Positions 1 to 7,410 of a DNA stretch of 10,296 nt are shown piece after piece. Below the pieces are notes generated by a model. That model did not search any database. It worked only from the letters and a program-made list of their open reading frames with translations, and had not been told where the DNA came from. The position numbers and the translations under genes are program-made. Source of the stretch: an uncultured Veillonella sp. (GTDB lineage Bacteria; Bacillota; Negativicutes; Veillonellales; Veillonellaceae); contig URZS01000017.1 of the NCBI GenBank assembly GCA_900552445.1, positions 1 to 10,296 of the forward strand. The letters are read 5' to 3'. The number at the start of each line of letters is the position of its first letter. Within the stretch, counting starts at the first letter, position 1.

Positions 1-1
1 G

Positions 2-622
2 TATGGTTTTGATATCGATATTATTACTGCTATTGCAAAAGAAGAGGGCATTGAAGCGGATATTCAGAATTTAAACTTTGATGCACTATTACCAGCATTA
101 CAAAGTAATACAATCGACATTGCTATTTCAGATATGACCATTTCTGAAGAACGAGCAAAATCTGTAGATTTCAGTAAACCATACTATATTGCAGGTAATG
201 GCCTCGTTGTTAATATCGACAACACAAATATTAATAGCTTTAAGGATCTAGAAGGCAAGCGTATCGGTGTATCTATTGGTTCTACGGGTGCTGAAATAGC
301 AAGTAAGATTCCTAATGCTGAAGTACGTCAATTCAACATTATCGTTGATGCCTTTTTAGAACTACAAAATAAAGGTGTCGATGTAGTTATTAATGATACG
401 CCGGTAAACGAATATTATGTTAATGGAAAGGGTAAAGGTATCGCAAAGGTTACTGGAGAGGACTATGATGCGGCACCGCTTGGTATTGCTGTGAAAAAAG
501 GCAATACAGAGGTCCTTAATAAAATTAACGATGGTCTAGCTAAGATTAAAGCAAATGGCAAATATGCTGAGATTTATAAAAAATGGTTTGGTAAAGAACC
601 ACCAGCAGAGGTGTTAAAATAG
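2..622 (+). CDS. Amino-acid ABC transporter substrate-binding protein (family 3), 5'-truncated by the window edge
   Basis: The reading frame is open from base 2 and ends at TAG 620-622, giving 206 residues. The N-terminus, with the signal peptide or lipobox expected for this family, lies outside the window. The visible start reads YGFDIDIITAIAKEEG, followed by LLPALQSNTIDIAISDMTI and then SEERAKSVDFSKPYY, the hallmark run of bacterial solute-binding protein family 3. Later come the second-lobe motifs DLEGKRIGVSIGSTG and the C-terminal helix YAEIYKKWFGKEPP. Proteins of this family capture a polar amino acid outside the membrane and deliver it to an ABC permease. The exact ligand cannot be read from the sequence. 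No permease or ATPase gene follows, so any partner genes lie upstream or elsewhere. An internal ATG at 134 is not the true start, because the homology continues well upstream of it. Confidence 0.93.
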   Translation, partial: YGFDIDIITAIAKEEGIEADIQNLNFDALLPALQSNTIDIAISDMTISEERAKSVDFSKPYYIAGNGLVVNIDNTNINSFKDLEGKRIGVSIGSTGAEIASKIPNAEVRQFNIIVDAFLELQNKGVDVVINDTPVNEYYVNGKGKGIAKVTGEDYDAAPLGIAVKKGNTEVLNKINDGLAKIKANGKYAEIYKKWFGKEPPAEVLK

Positions 623-633
623 TTTGTAGATAG

Positions 634-669
634 TACCAAAACGTATTATTTGATATAATACGCTTGGTA
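634..669. repeat. Long near-perfect inverted repeat between the binding-protein gene and mmuM
   Basis: The left arm is TACCAA-aa-CGTATTAT and the right arm ATAATACG-c-TTGGTA, around a TTGAT centre. This gives 14 paired positions with one small internal mismatch. No T-run follows, so it is not a classical intrinsic terminator, although as RNA it could still end or stabilise the upstream transcript. The right half contains the TATAAT of the likely mmuM promoter, so as DNA it could equally be a repressor operator. The structure is visible directly; its role is inferred. Confidence 0.6.
651..659 (+). promoter_or_regulatory. Extended -10 promoter for mmuM
   Basis: The sequence TGATATAAT is a perfect extended -10 element (TGnTATAAT). 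No good -35 is present at the usual distance (TAGTAC at 631-636 is a poor match), which is tolerated by extended -10 promoters. Transcription would begin near 666, giving a leader of about 33 nt before the ATG at 699. Confidence 0.5.
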
Positions 670-670
670 A

Positions 671-689
671 GCCTCAAGTTGTAAGAGGC
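671..689 (+). promoter_or_regulatory. Short leader hairpin covering the mmuM ribosome binding site
   Basis: GCCTC (671-675) can pair with GAGGC (685-689) across a 9-nt loop. The right arm contains the AGAGG Shine-Dalgarno sequence (684-688) used by the ATG at 699, so the hairpin would hide that site. It begins only a few bases after the predicted transcription start. Five base pairs is short, so this may be chance. Confidence 0.35.
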
Positions 690-698
690 AAGTATAGA

Positions 699-1724
699 AT
701 GGGTGATATGATGGCTAAACGAAGTGTATTTTTAGATATTATTAAGGATAAGGGCGCCCTCGTCTTAGATGGGGCTTTAGGGACTGAATTAGAGCGTTAT
801 GGTTGTAATATTCAGCATAAGCTGTGGTCCGCAAAAGTTCTCATGGAACAACCTGATGTTATCAAAAAAATACACATTGCGTACTTAGCTGTTGGAGCAG
901 ACATCATTCAAAGCTCTGGTTATCAAGCTACTGTAGCGGGTTTTAAAGGCTTAGGCTATGGTACAGAAGAGGCGATAGAGCTCGTTAAATTATCTGTTCG
1001 CTTAGCCGTGCAAGCTCGTAATGAGTTCTTAGAGGCTAAGGCTAGCGGAGCGCTTACGTTACGGGGCATTACCCTAGGGGAAGAGACTCCGGACGGAGTT
1101 AAGTATTTTTCCGAAGGTGCATTGCCTAAACCGTTGGTGGCGGCCTCTGTAGGTCCTTATGGAGCCTTCTTGGCTGATGGATCTGAATACCGTGGATATC
1201 CTGATGTACAAACAGAATACCTTGAGGTGTTCCATATCCCTCGGTTAGCATTGTTCGCGGAAGAGAATCCAGATATATTATCCTTTGAGACGATACCATC
1301 TTATGATGAGGCCATTGCTATTGCTCGTGCTATGTCCGATCCCTTTACATCAAAAGGTATTCCTGCATGGATTTCATTCTCTTGTAACGATGGCCACCAT
1401 GTTTCTAGTGGTGAAACTATCATCAAATGTGCTGAAATGATTGATAAGGTTCGTCCTGTAACAGGTATTGGTATCAATTGTAGTAAACCTGAATATGTAG
1501 AGTCCTTGATTAAGGATATTCGTACCGTTACGGACAAACCGATTGCGGTATATCCAAATCTTGGTGAAAGCTATGATAGTAAAACCAAGGCTTGGTACGG
1601 TGATCCAGAATCCTTTGTAGACTACGTAGATATATGGCGTAAGGCGGGGGCTGAAATTATTGGTGGCTGCTGCAGAACAACACCTGAAATCATCGGTGAT
1701 ATTGCAAAGAAAATCCATAATTAA
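699..1724 (+). CDS. mmuM: Homocysteine S-methyltransferase (MmuM type)
   Basis: The 341-residue product closely resembles E. coli MmuM, a cytosolic zinc enzyme that moves a methyl group from S-methylmethionine (or SAM) to homocysteine to make methionine. Seen in the sequence: LVLDGALGTELERYGCN (21-37), LWSAKVL (42-48), SVGPYGAFLADGSEYRG (150-166), GIGINCSKPEY (256-266) and IIGGCCRTTPE (320-330). Cys261, Cys324 and Cys325 are the expected zinc ligands. The protein is about 30 residues longer than E. coli MmuM (310), mostly from extra sequence at about 115-145. The ATG at 699 is preceded by AGAGG with 10-nt spacing. An ATG at 711, preceded by GGGTGA four bases upstream, is a credible alternative that removes four residues. 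The gene appears monocistronic, with its own promoter and a strong terminator. No SAM or cobalamin riboswitch fits in the short leader, and no mmuP-like permease is in view. Confidence 0.93.
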   Translation: MGDMMAKRSVFLDIIKDKGALVLDGALGTELERYGCNIQHKLWSAKVLMEQPDVIKKIHIAYLAVGADIIQSSGYQATVAGFKGLGYGTEEAIELVKLSVRLAVQARNEFLEAKASGALTLRGITLGEETPDGVKYFSEGALPKPLVAASVGPYGAFLADGSEYRGYPDVQTEYLEVFHIPRLALFAEENPDILSFETIPSYDEAIAIARAMSDPFTSKGIPAWISFSCNDGHHVSSGETIIKCAEMIDKVRPVTGIGINCSKPEYVESLIKDIRTVTDKPIAVYPNLGESYDSKTKAWYGDPESFVDYVDIWRKAGAEIIGGCCRTTPEIIGDIAKKIHN

Positions 1725-1747
1725 TATGGTGAAATACATATAATATA

Positions 1748-1782
1748 AAAAGGCTATTCGAATTAAAGTCGAATAGCCTTTT
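1748..1782 (+). terminator. Intrinsic terminator after mmuM
   Basis: A 14-bp perfect stem, AAAAGGCTATTCGA paired with TCGAATAGCCTTTT across a 7-nt loop, lies 24 bases past the mmuM stop. The A-run on one side and T-run on the other could let it work in both directions, which would also stop any read-through from the minus-strand tRNA. Confidence 0.88.
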
Positions 1783-1805
1783 GTCATATAGAGATAAAAC
1801 ATAAT

Positions 1806-1833
1806 AAAAAAGCAGTGCCTAAGCACTGCTTTT
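1806..1833 (-). terminator. Intrinsic terminator of the tRNA-Ser gene
   Basis: On the minus strand the stem AAAAGCAGTGC / GCACTGCTTTT has a 4-nt loop and is followed by a run of six T's and TATTAT. It begins five bases past the tRNA 3' CCA, the expected place for the end of a single-tRNA transcript. Confidence 0.85.
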
Positions 1834-1837
1834 ACTA

Positions 1838-1928
1838 TGGCGGAGAGACAGGGATTTGAACCCTGGGTACGGGATAACCGCACACATGATTTCCAATCAT
1901 GCTCCTTCAGCCGCTCGGACACCTCTCC
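1838..1928 (-). tRNA. tRNA-Ser(GGA)
   Basis: Read on the minus strand this 91-nt sequence folds as a class II tRNA. The acceptor arm starts GGAGAGG and pairs with TCTCTCC (one G-U pair), followed by discriminator G and an encoded CCA. The anticodon stem-loop is CATGA-TTGGAAA-TCATG, giving anticodon GGA, which reads the serine codons UCC and UCU. The long variable arm (GTGCGGTTATCCCGTAC) is typical of tRNA-Ser, and the T arm is CAGGG-TTCAAAT-CCCTG. It stands alone, with its own promoter and terminator. Confidence 0.97.
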
Positions 1929-1959
1929 ATGTATTCTGTTGTGTAACAGGTACTTGTAT

Positions 1960-1988
1960 AGTATATGAAAAAGTTAGATTTATGTCAA
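1960..1988 (-). promoter_or_regulatory. Sigma-A type promoter of tRNA-Ser
   Basis: On the minus strand a perfect -35 TTGACA (1983-1988) is followed after exactly 17 bases by -10 TATACT (1960-1965). Transcription should start near 1953, about 25 nt before the mature tRNA 5' end. This is the best promoter match in the window, as expected for a stable-RNA gene. Confidence 0.85.
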
Positions 1989-2038
1989 GCGAAAAATAGG
2001 GGAAATCTTGCACTTTCATAAGACTTTTAAAATATAAG

Positions 2039-2064
2039 AAAAAGCCGCCTAAGAGGCGGCTTTT
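2039..2064 (-). terminator. Intrinsic terminator after fprA
   Basis: A GC-rich stem GCCGCC/GGCGGC is flanked by AAAA and TTTT on both sides. On the minus strand it lies 10 bases past the fprA stop and is followed by a T-rich tract. Confidence 0.87.
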
Positions 2065-2073
2065 GTATTCGTA

Positions 2074-3309
2074 TTATAATACGTCTTGGATTTCTGTTGC
2101 TTCGATAGATGCTTTGATATCGTCTGCCATTTTTTCGATTTTAGGAAGATCTTCTTCTTTCAAAGAGGATTTGATATCAAGTGGTTCAGATACGATTTCC
2201 ATATCTTTGAAGTCGTTTTCGAAGTGGGATACCATGATTTTCATGGCTGCAGATGCCCAAGAGTGGTTACCGATGATGGATACCTTGTGGTTTTGGAAGT
2301 TAAGTGCTTTCAACTCGTGGATCAAGTTTTCCATTGTAAGGTATAGGTTCAAGTTATATGTAGGTGCGATTGTTACCAAGTTAGTGTATTTCCAAGCATC
2401 AGCGATGATGTAGGATGCATTAGTTTTGGAAACATCGTAGATTTTGATATCTGTAATGCCGCGTTTGGACAATTGTTTAGCCAATTGCTGTGCAATAGCA
2501 CGAGTGTTGCCGTACATAGAACCGAAGGCAATAACTACACCTTTTTGCTCAGCTGTGTAGCTAGACCAGTGCAAGTATTTGTGTAAGATGTATTGGATAG
2601 ATTCAGGTGTACGCCAGATTGGACCATGAAGTGGAGCAATGCGTTTAATATCAAGACCAGAAACTTTACGAATTGCATTTTGTACTTGAGGACCGTATTT
2701 ACCAACGATGTTTGTATAGTAACGACGAGCTTCCTCTTCGTATGTAGCAACGTAATCTGTTTGGTCTGCAAAGATATTGCCGTTAACTGTACCGAATGTA
2801 CCGAAAGCATCTGCAGAGAACAATGTGCCTGTAGATTTTTCATAAGTACAAGTTACTTCTGGCCAGTGAACCATTGGCATAGTGTAGGAAACAAGTGTAT
2901 GTTTACCAAGGCAAATTTCGTCGCCTTCTTTTACAGTGTAATATTGGTCTGGTTTTGGAGAATTGTAGAATTGCTCGAACATGCGGAATGTTGTAGCATT
3001 ACCAACCATTTTACAGTTTGGATAGCGCTCCAAAGTTTCTAGCAATGTTTGGCAATGATCTGGCTCCATGTGATTTACGACGATATAATCAAGCTCGCGA
3101 CCATTCAAAAGATGAGTTAAGTTGTCAAAGTATTCTTCGCGAATTTCAGCATCTACAGAGTCAACAACACAAGTTTTTTCATCATCAATGAAATAGCTAT
3201 TATAGCTAACACCATTTGGGATAGGGAATAAGTTTTCGAAACGTTCAGTAGTCCAGTCATTACTACCAATCCAGTAGATATTATGGGTCATTTTCTGAGC
3301 ACAATGCAT
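2074..3309 (-). CDS. fprA: Flavodiiron protein (FprA/NorV family): oxygen or nitric-oxide reductase
   Basis: The 411-residue cytosolic protein has the two-domain flavodiiron layout: an N-terminal metallo-beta-lactamase-like diiron domain (about 1-255) and a C-terminal flavodoxin domain (about 256-400). The diiron ligands are visible as HMEPDH (His80, Glu82, Asp84, His85), His148 in MVHWPE, Asp167 in SADAFGTFG and His228 in PLHGPIW. The FMN phosphate loop reads FGSMYGNTRA (262-271). There is no C-terminal rubredoxin or NADH-oxidase extension, so electrons must come from a separate rubredoxin or similar partner, none of which is nearby. Family members reduce O2 to water or NO to N2O in anaerobes; which substrate dominates cannot be told. 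The ATG at 3309 is chosen because GAAAGGA (3317-3323) lies 7 bases upstream. An ATG at residue 7 (3291) begins the homology (MTHNIYWIG) but lacks a good ribosome binding site. The gene has its own promoter and terminator. Confidence 0.93.
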   Translation of the reverse strand: MHCAQKMTHNIYWIGSNDWTTERFENLFPIPNGVSYNSYFIDDEKTCVVDSVDAEIREEYFDNLTHLLNGRELDYIVVNHMEPDHCQTLLETLERYPNCKMVGNATTFRMFEQFYNSPKPDQYYTVKEGDEICLGKHTLVSYTMPMVHWPEVTCTYEKSTGTLFSADAFGTFGTVNGNIFADQTDYVATYEEEARRYYTNIVGKYGPQVQNAIRKVSGLDIKRIAPLHGPIWRTPESIQYILHKYLHWSSYTAEQKGVVIAFGSMYGNTRAIAQQLAKQLSKRGITDIKIYDVSKTNASYIIADAWKYTNLVTIAPTYNLNLYLTMENLIHELKALNFQNHKVSIIGNHSWASAAMKIMVSHFENDFKDMEIVSEPLDIKSSLKEEDLPKIEKMADDIKASIEATEIQDVL

Positions 3310-3389
3310 AATAAAATCCTTTCTTAACTTACTTATGTATATATGTATAGATTTAAACGAAATTATTTTTGTAAATATGTCATCAACTT

Positions 3390-3418
3390 ATAATACTAAT
3401 ATTTGCGAAAAAAATCAA
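3390..3418 (-). promoter_or_regulatory. Candidate promoter of fprA
   Basis: On the minus strand TTGATT (3413-3418), a 17-base spacer and TATTAT (3390-3395) form a reasonable sigma-A promoter, giving a leader of roughly 75 nt. A weaker alternative, TTTACA with TATACA, exists closer to the gene with a 20-base spacer. The AT-rich leader shows no clear hairpin. Confidence 0.5.
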
Positions 3419-3424
3419 TATGGA

Positions 3425-3450
3425 AAAGCCTACTCCTAGGAGTAGGCTTT
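3425..3450 (-). terminator. Intrinsic terminator after purL (perfect 26-bp palindrome)
   Basis: The arm AAAGCCTACTCC and its exact complement form an uninterrupted palindrome centred on CCTAGG, 22 bases past the purL stop. On the minus strand it ends in TTTT. Being fully symmetric, it would also fold on the other strand. The fprA promoter starts immediately beyond it. Confidence 0.82.
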
Positions 3451-3472
3451 CACATAAAAGAATAGTAATTAA

Positions 3473-6400
3473 TTACTTGAAGTATTTTACACCAGATGTA
3501 AAGATTGGCATTTCTAATTGGCCAGGAATATTTTTACTAATACCTGCACCGCAGCGTTCGGAATGAGCCATTTTACCGAATACGCGACCATCTGGGCTAT
3601 AAATACCTTCGATAGCAGCTACAGATTGATTTGGATTGAATCGGCTATCCATGGAGGCGATACCATCAAAGTCTACATACTGTGTAGCGATTTGACCAGT
3701 TTTATTGAACTCTAACACTTGTTGAGGGGATGCAATAAAACGACCTTCCCCATGAGAAATAGGTACAGTATAAATTTCACCAGCTTTAGCATCACACATC
3801 CAAGGGGATTTAGTGGAAATTACCTTTGTATTGACCATGCGAGACAAGTGACGACCAATTGTATTGTACGTTAATGTAGGATGATCTGCAGTCAACGTTT
3901 CAATGTGGCCCCCAGGCAACAAGCCTAATTTGATAAGAGCTTGGAAACCATTACAGATACCAAGAACTAGACCATCTTGTTTGTACAAGAGATTTTCTAA
4001 GCCTTCTGCAAGGTATGGATTGCGGAAGAGGGTGGCCATGAACTTACCAGAACCATCAGGTTCGTCACCAGCACTAAATCCACCTGGGAACATAAGAATT
4101 TGAGACTCTGCTAACTTAGCTTTGATTACGTCAATGGATTCTTTTAATTGTTCTGGTGTTTGATTGCGGATGACAACGATATCTGCTTCTGCACCTGCAC
4201 GCTCAAAGGCACGAGCTGAATCGAATTCACAGTTTGTACCAGGGAATACAGGGATGAGAACCTTTGGTTTTGCTCCTAAGGATGCACTGCGAGGCTTAGC
4301 ATGTTGGTCGTGAATGTACGCCACTGCTTCACCAACGCCATTTGGTGCGTGCATAGGGAAAATATCATTTAACGGTGCTTCATATGCTGCTTGCACCTCT
4401 TTAAGGGATACAGATTGATCTTCTAACTCGATAATTGGTGCAGCTTGAGTTACACCGATTACTTTTACATTTGGTAATTCTAAGAGGTGGTTAACTGCAG
4501 TAATATCAACTTCTACAATGAAGGAACCAAGAGCAGGCTGGAAAATTGCACGATCAGCATATTTATTAAACTTAACGCCTATATTGTTGCCGAGAGCCAT
4601 TTTTGTAATTGCTTCAGGAATACCACCTTGGTCAACTACATAAGCAGCGTAAACACGACTTTTTTCAATTTGTTCTTGCAGGTTCTCACAGTTTTCTTTG
4701 AACTGATCCCAATCTGGAGTATCGTCATAAGCACGAGGTAAATCAAAGAGTACAAGACGGTGATCTACACCTTTAAGTTCTTGGCTTACAATATTGTCTA
4801 CATGAGCTGTACCAACTGCAAAGGATACAAGGGTAGGAGGAACTGTAAGGTCCATAAATGTACCGCTCATAGAGTCCTTACCGCCAATAGCGCCAATTTC
4901 AAGTTCTTTTTGTGCTTTATAAGCGCCGAGAAGGGCTGCTACAGGTTTACCCCAAGATTCTTTTGAGTTAAGACGTTCAAAGTACTCTTGTAATGTTAAG
5001 TACGCATCTTCACGACGACCGCCGAGAGCTACTAATTTAGCGACAGATAACAGTACAGCGTATTGTGCGCCATGGTATGGGCTCCAGTCGGATAATTCAG
5101 GTACAAAGCCGTGAGTCATGATGCTAGCAGTTGTAGTTTCACCGTTTAGAACCGGTAACTTTGCTACCATGCCTTGAGTCGGTGTTTTTTGGAATTTGCC
5201 ACCAAATGGCATGAGCACAGTATTAGCACCTACAGTGCTGTCAAAGCGTTCTGCTAAGCCTTGTTGGGAAGCAGTGTTTAAATCAGATACAGCAGCGAGC
5301 CATTTTTCTTTGAAGTTATCTGCACTAGCAGAACCGCGTAAGAAGTAAGAACGATCCGCTGGAGCTTTTACAATAACCTCTTGTTGTTGGCTGGCACCGT
5401 TTGTATTTAAGAAGTCACGACTAATGTCGACAATTGTTTCGCCATTCCAGTTCATGATGAGGCGATTTGTATCGGTCACATCTGCTACAACTGTACATTC
5501 TAAATTTTCTTCATCGCAATAAGCTTTGAATCTATCCACATCAGAAGCGGCGATAACACAAGCCATGCGCTCTTGAGATTCAGAAATGGCTAGTTCTGTA
5601 CCATCAAGGCCAGCGTATTTTTTAGGAACTAAATCAAGATTGATAGTTACGCCATCTGTTAACTCGCCGATAGCAACGGATACACCGCCAGCGCCAAAGT
5701 CATTACAACGTTTGATAAGGGTAGTTACTTCACCGCGACGGAAGAGGCGTTGGATTTTACGTTCTGTAAGGGCGTTGCCTTTTTGAACCTCTGCACCACA
5801 TGTAGAAAGGGATTCTACTGTGTGCTCTTTAGAGGAGCCAGTAGCACCACCACAGCCGTCGCGACCAGTTTTGCCACCTAATAACACCACAACATCGCCA
5901 GCAACAGGCGTTTCACGGCGTACTTGATTGCGTGGAGCTGCACCGATAACAGCGCCGATTTCCATGCGTTTTGCTACGTAGCCAGGATGGTAATATTCTT
6001 TTACTTCACCTGTAGCAAGACCGATTTGGTTGCCGTAAGAGGAATAGCCACGAGCTGCTTCTTGGGTGATTTTCTTTTGTGGCAACTTACCTTCTAATGT
6101 ATCTTCAAGGCTAGTATGTGGATCGCCAGAGCCAGTGATGCGCATTGCTTGGTATACATAAGCACGGCCGCTCAATGGATCGCGGATACAGCCACCTAAA
6201 CAAGTAGCAGCACCGCCGAATGGTTCGATTTCAGTAGGGTGGTTATGGGTTTCGTTTTTGAATAATAACAACCATTCTTCAGTTTTTCCGTCTACATCGA
6301 CAGGAACGATGATAGTACATGCATTGATTTCGTCGGATTCATCGAGATTTGTTAAGCCACCAGCTTGGCGCAATTCTTTTACAGCTAATGTAGCCATGTC

Positions 6401-7213
6401 CATGAGGGAACGCGCTTTTTTCTTAGTTGTATAGAGCTCAGAGCGACCTTCCATGTATTCTTCGAGGGCTTCTTCGATAGGGCTTGTGAAGCGACTAGCT
6501 TCGATAGAGATATCCGTTAACTCTGTCATAAATGTGGTATGGCGGCAATGGTCGGACCAATATGTATCGAAGAGGCGAATTTCTGTAATTGTAGGATCGC
6601 GGTGTTCTACCTCTGCATATTGTTGTCTAATCATTTGAAGGTCTGCCAATGTCATAGCAAGGCCATAATTTTTGATAAGTTCTTCTAACTTATCATCGCT
6701 CATTGTCGTAAAGCCATCGATTGTTGCGACTGGTTTTGGCTCCTCTAAATCGAGGGCTAAAGTGTTAGGCAATTCAAGGCTTGCTTCACGGGAATCAACA
6801 GGGTTAATGTAGTACGCTTTGATGGCATTTTCTTGTTCCTTTGTGAAAGTGCCTTCGATAGCGAATACGCGAGCACATCGAACGATGTGACCAGAGGTGA
6901 GCGTGAGCATGGAAATACATTGCTCTGCGCTGTCGGCACGTTGATCATATTGACCTGGTACATATTCAACAGCAAATACAAAACCTTGCAAAGCTGGAAT
7001 TTCTTCTAATACTGTATCCACAGGAGGTTCGGAGAAAATTAGGTTTTTTGCAGCTTCTAAATCTTTTGCATCTAAATTTTCAATATCATATCGTTCATAA
7101 ATGGTAACACCTGTAGCAGGCATAGATAATTCCTGTTGTAAGGTATGTAACATGCGTTGTGCTTCTTGGTTGAAAGATTCTCGTTTTGTTACGAATAATC
7201 GTTGTATAGCCAT
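3473..7213 (-). CDS. purL: Phosphoribosylformylglycinamidine synthase, single-chain (PurL with fused glutaminase)
   Basis: The 1246-residue enzyme makes FGAM from FGAR, ATP and glutamine, the fourth step of de novo purine synthesis, in the cytosol. Domain order: an N-terminal PurS-like part, a linker with YWSDHCRHTTF (218-228), the ATP-binding synthetase core with KNETHNHPTEIEPFGG (319-334) and GGKTGRDGCGGATGSSKEH (446-464), a second related half with IGGKDSMSGTF (about 776-786), and a C-terminal class I glutaminase. In the last, GICNGFQ carries the nucleophile Cys1087, and AHSER gives His1217 and Glu1219 of the triad. Length and layout match the single-chain form rather than the split PurS/PurQ/PurL form of Bacillus. 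The reading frame stays open 52 codons upstream of the chosen ATG, but that extension is AT-rich and not family-like. The ATG at 7213 has a perfect AGGAGG (7219-7224) five bases upstream and starts MAIQRLFV. No other pur gene is adjacent. Confidence 0.96.
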   Translation of the reverse strand: MAIQRLFVTKRESFNQEAQRMLHTLQQELSMPATGVTIYERYDIENLDAKDLEAAKNLIFSEPPVDTVLEEIPALQGFVFAVEYVPGQYDQRADSAEQCISMLTLTSGHIVRCARVFAIEGTFTKEQENAIKAYYINPVDSREASLELPNTLALDLEEPKPVATIDGFTTMSDDKLEELIKNYGLAMTLADLQMIRQQYAEVEHRDPTITEIRLFDTYWSDHCRHTTFMTELTDISIEASRFTSPIEEALEEYMEGRSELYTTKKKARSLMDMATLAVKELRQAGGLTNLDESDEINACTIIVPVDVDGKTEEWLLLFKNETHNHPTEIEPFGGAATCLGGCIRDPLSGRAYVYQAMRITGSGDPHTSLEDTLEGKLPQKKITQEAARGYSSYGNQIGLATGEVKEYYHPGYVAKRMEIGAVIGAAPRNQVRRETPVAGDVVVLLGGKTGRDGCGGATGSSKEHTVESLSTCGAEVQKGNALTERKIQRLFRRGEVTTLIKRCNDFGAGGVSVAIGELTDGVTINLDLVPKKYAGLDGTELAISESQERMACVIAASDVDRFKAYCDEENLECTVVADVTDTNRLIMNWNGETIVDISRDFLNTNGASQQQEVIVKAPADRSYFLRGSASADNFKEKWLAAVSDLNTASQQGLAERFDSTVGANTVLMPFGGKFQKTPTQGMVAKLPVLNGETTTASIMTHGFVPELSDWSPYHGAQYAVLLSVAKLVALGGRREDAYLTLQEYFERLNSKESWGKPVAALLGAYKAQKELEIGAIGGKDSMSGTFMDLTVPPTLVSFAVGTAHVDNIVSQELKGVDHRLVLFDLPRAYDDTPDWDQFKENCENLQEQIEKSRVYAAYVVDQGGIPEAITKMALGNNIGVKFNKYADRAIFQPALGSFIVEVDITAVNHLLELPNVKVIGVTQAAPIIELEDQSVSLKEVQAAYEAPLNDIFPMHAPNGVGEAVAYIHDQHAKPRSASLGAKPKVLIPVFPGTNCEFDSARAFERAGAEADIVVIRNQTPEQLKESIDVIKAKLAESQILMFPGGFSAGDEPDGSGKFMATLFRNPYLAEGLENLLYKQDGLVLGICNGFQALIKLGLLPGGHIETLTADHPTLTYNTIGRHLSRMVNTKVISTKSPWMCDAKAGEIYTVPISHGEGRFIASPQQVLEFNKTGQIATQYVDFDGIASMDSRFNPNQSVAAIEGIYSPDGRVFGKMAHSERCGAGISKNIPGQLEMPIFTSGVKYFK

Positions 7214-7238
7214 TGTAGCCTCCTGTAATGTATATAAT

Positions 7239-7249
7239 TCCCTTTGGGA
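7239..7249 (-). promoter_or_regulatory. Small palindrome TCCC-AAA-GGGA in the purL leader
   Basis: This 11-bp palindrome lies 7-17 bases after the predicted purL transcription start and about 14 bases before its Shine-Dalgarno sequence. It could be an operator half or a small hairpin. A similar element, ACCC-TAAG-GGGT, overlaps the xpt -35 box at 8615-8626. Its function is not established. Confidence 0.3.
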
Positions 7250-7262
7250 TATTGACAAATTA

Positions 7263-7291
7263 AGTATAGTCGGTCTAGACTTATAAGTAAA
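7263..7291 (-). promoter_or_regulatory. Candidate promoter of purL
   Basis: On the minus strand TTTACT (7286-7291), a 17-base spacer and TATACT (7263-7268) form a sigma-A type promoter, placing the start near 7256 and a leader of about 43 nt. The spacer holds the palindrome GTCTAGAC (7273-7280), a possible operator. The leader is too short for a purine or ZTP riboswitch. Confidence 0.55.
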
Positions 7292-7304
7292 GATAATCTT
7301 ACTT

Positions 7305-7407
7305 ATGAAAAGATTAGAAATACTAATAAATATGAAAAATTCATGAAGGTCATAAGACCAAATATTCATGAAGTTTTCTACATATTCATTATATATTGAG
7401 AGTTCAT
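7305..7407. repeat. Cluster of TTCAT/ATGAA motifs in the purL-lysR divergent region
   Basis: The palindrome TTCATGAA occurs twice (7340-7347 and 7365-7372), in both cases within ATTCATGAAG and 25 bases apart centre to centre. Between them lies a further inverted repeat, GGTC-ATAA-GACC (7348-7359). Single TTCAT or ATGAA copies occur at 7305, 7332, 7385 and 7403. The spacing and symmetry suit binding of a dimeric or tetrameric regulator. The adjacent LysR-type protein is the obvious candidate, since such proteins usually bind in the divergent region next to their own gene. AT-rich DNA raises the chance level, so the repeats are certain but the role is inferred. Confidence 0.5.
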
Positions 7408-7410
7408 AGT

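Noticed and set aside
1374-1922. Open reading frame of 182 codons on the minus strand starting MSERLKEHDWK
   Set aside because: It begins inside tRNA-Ser and runs antisense through mmuM. The starting peptide is the known spurious translation of a tRNA-Ser gene.
2063-3042. Several plus-strand open frames across fprA
   Set aside because: They are cysteine- and phenylalanine-rich antisense shadows of a gene with complete flavodiiron motifs, and have no ribosome binding sites.
3340-3356. Repeated ATGTATAT in the fprA leader
   Set aside because: It is a short low-complexity TA-rich repeat without symmetry or pairing partner, and is expected in AT-rich intergenic DNA.
7214-7369. Possible 52-residue N-terminal extension of PurL
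   Set aside because: The extension is AT-rich, overlaps the predicted purL promoter and start, and lacks family similarity, whereas a perfect AGGAGG precedes the ATG at 7213.
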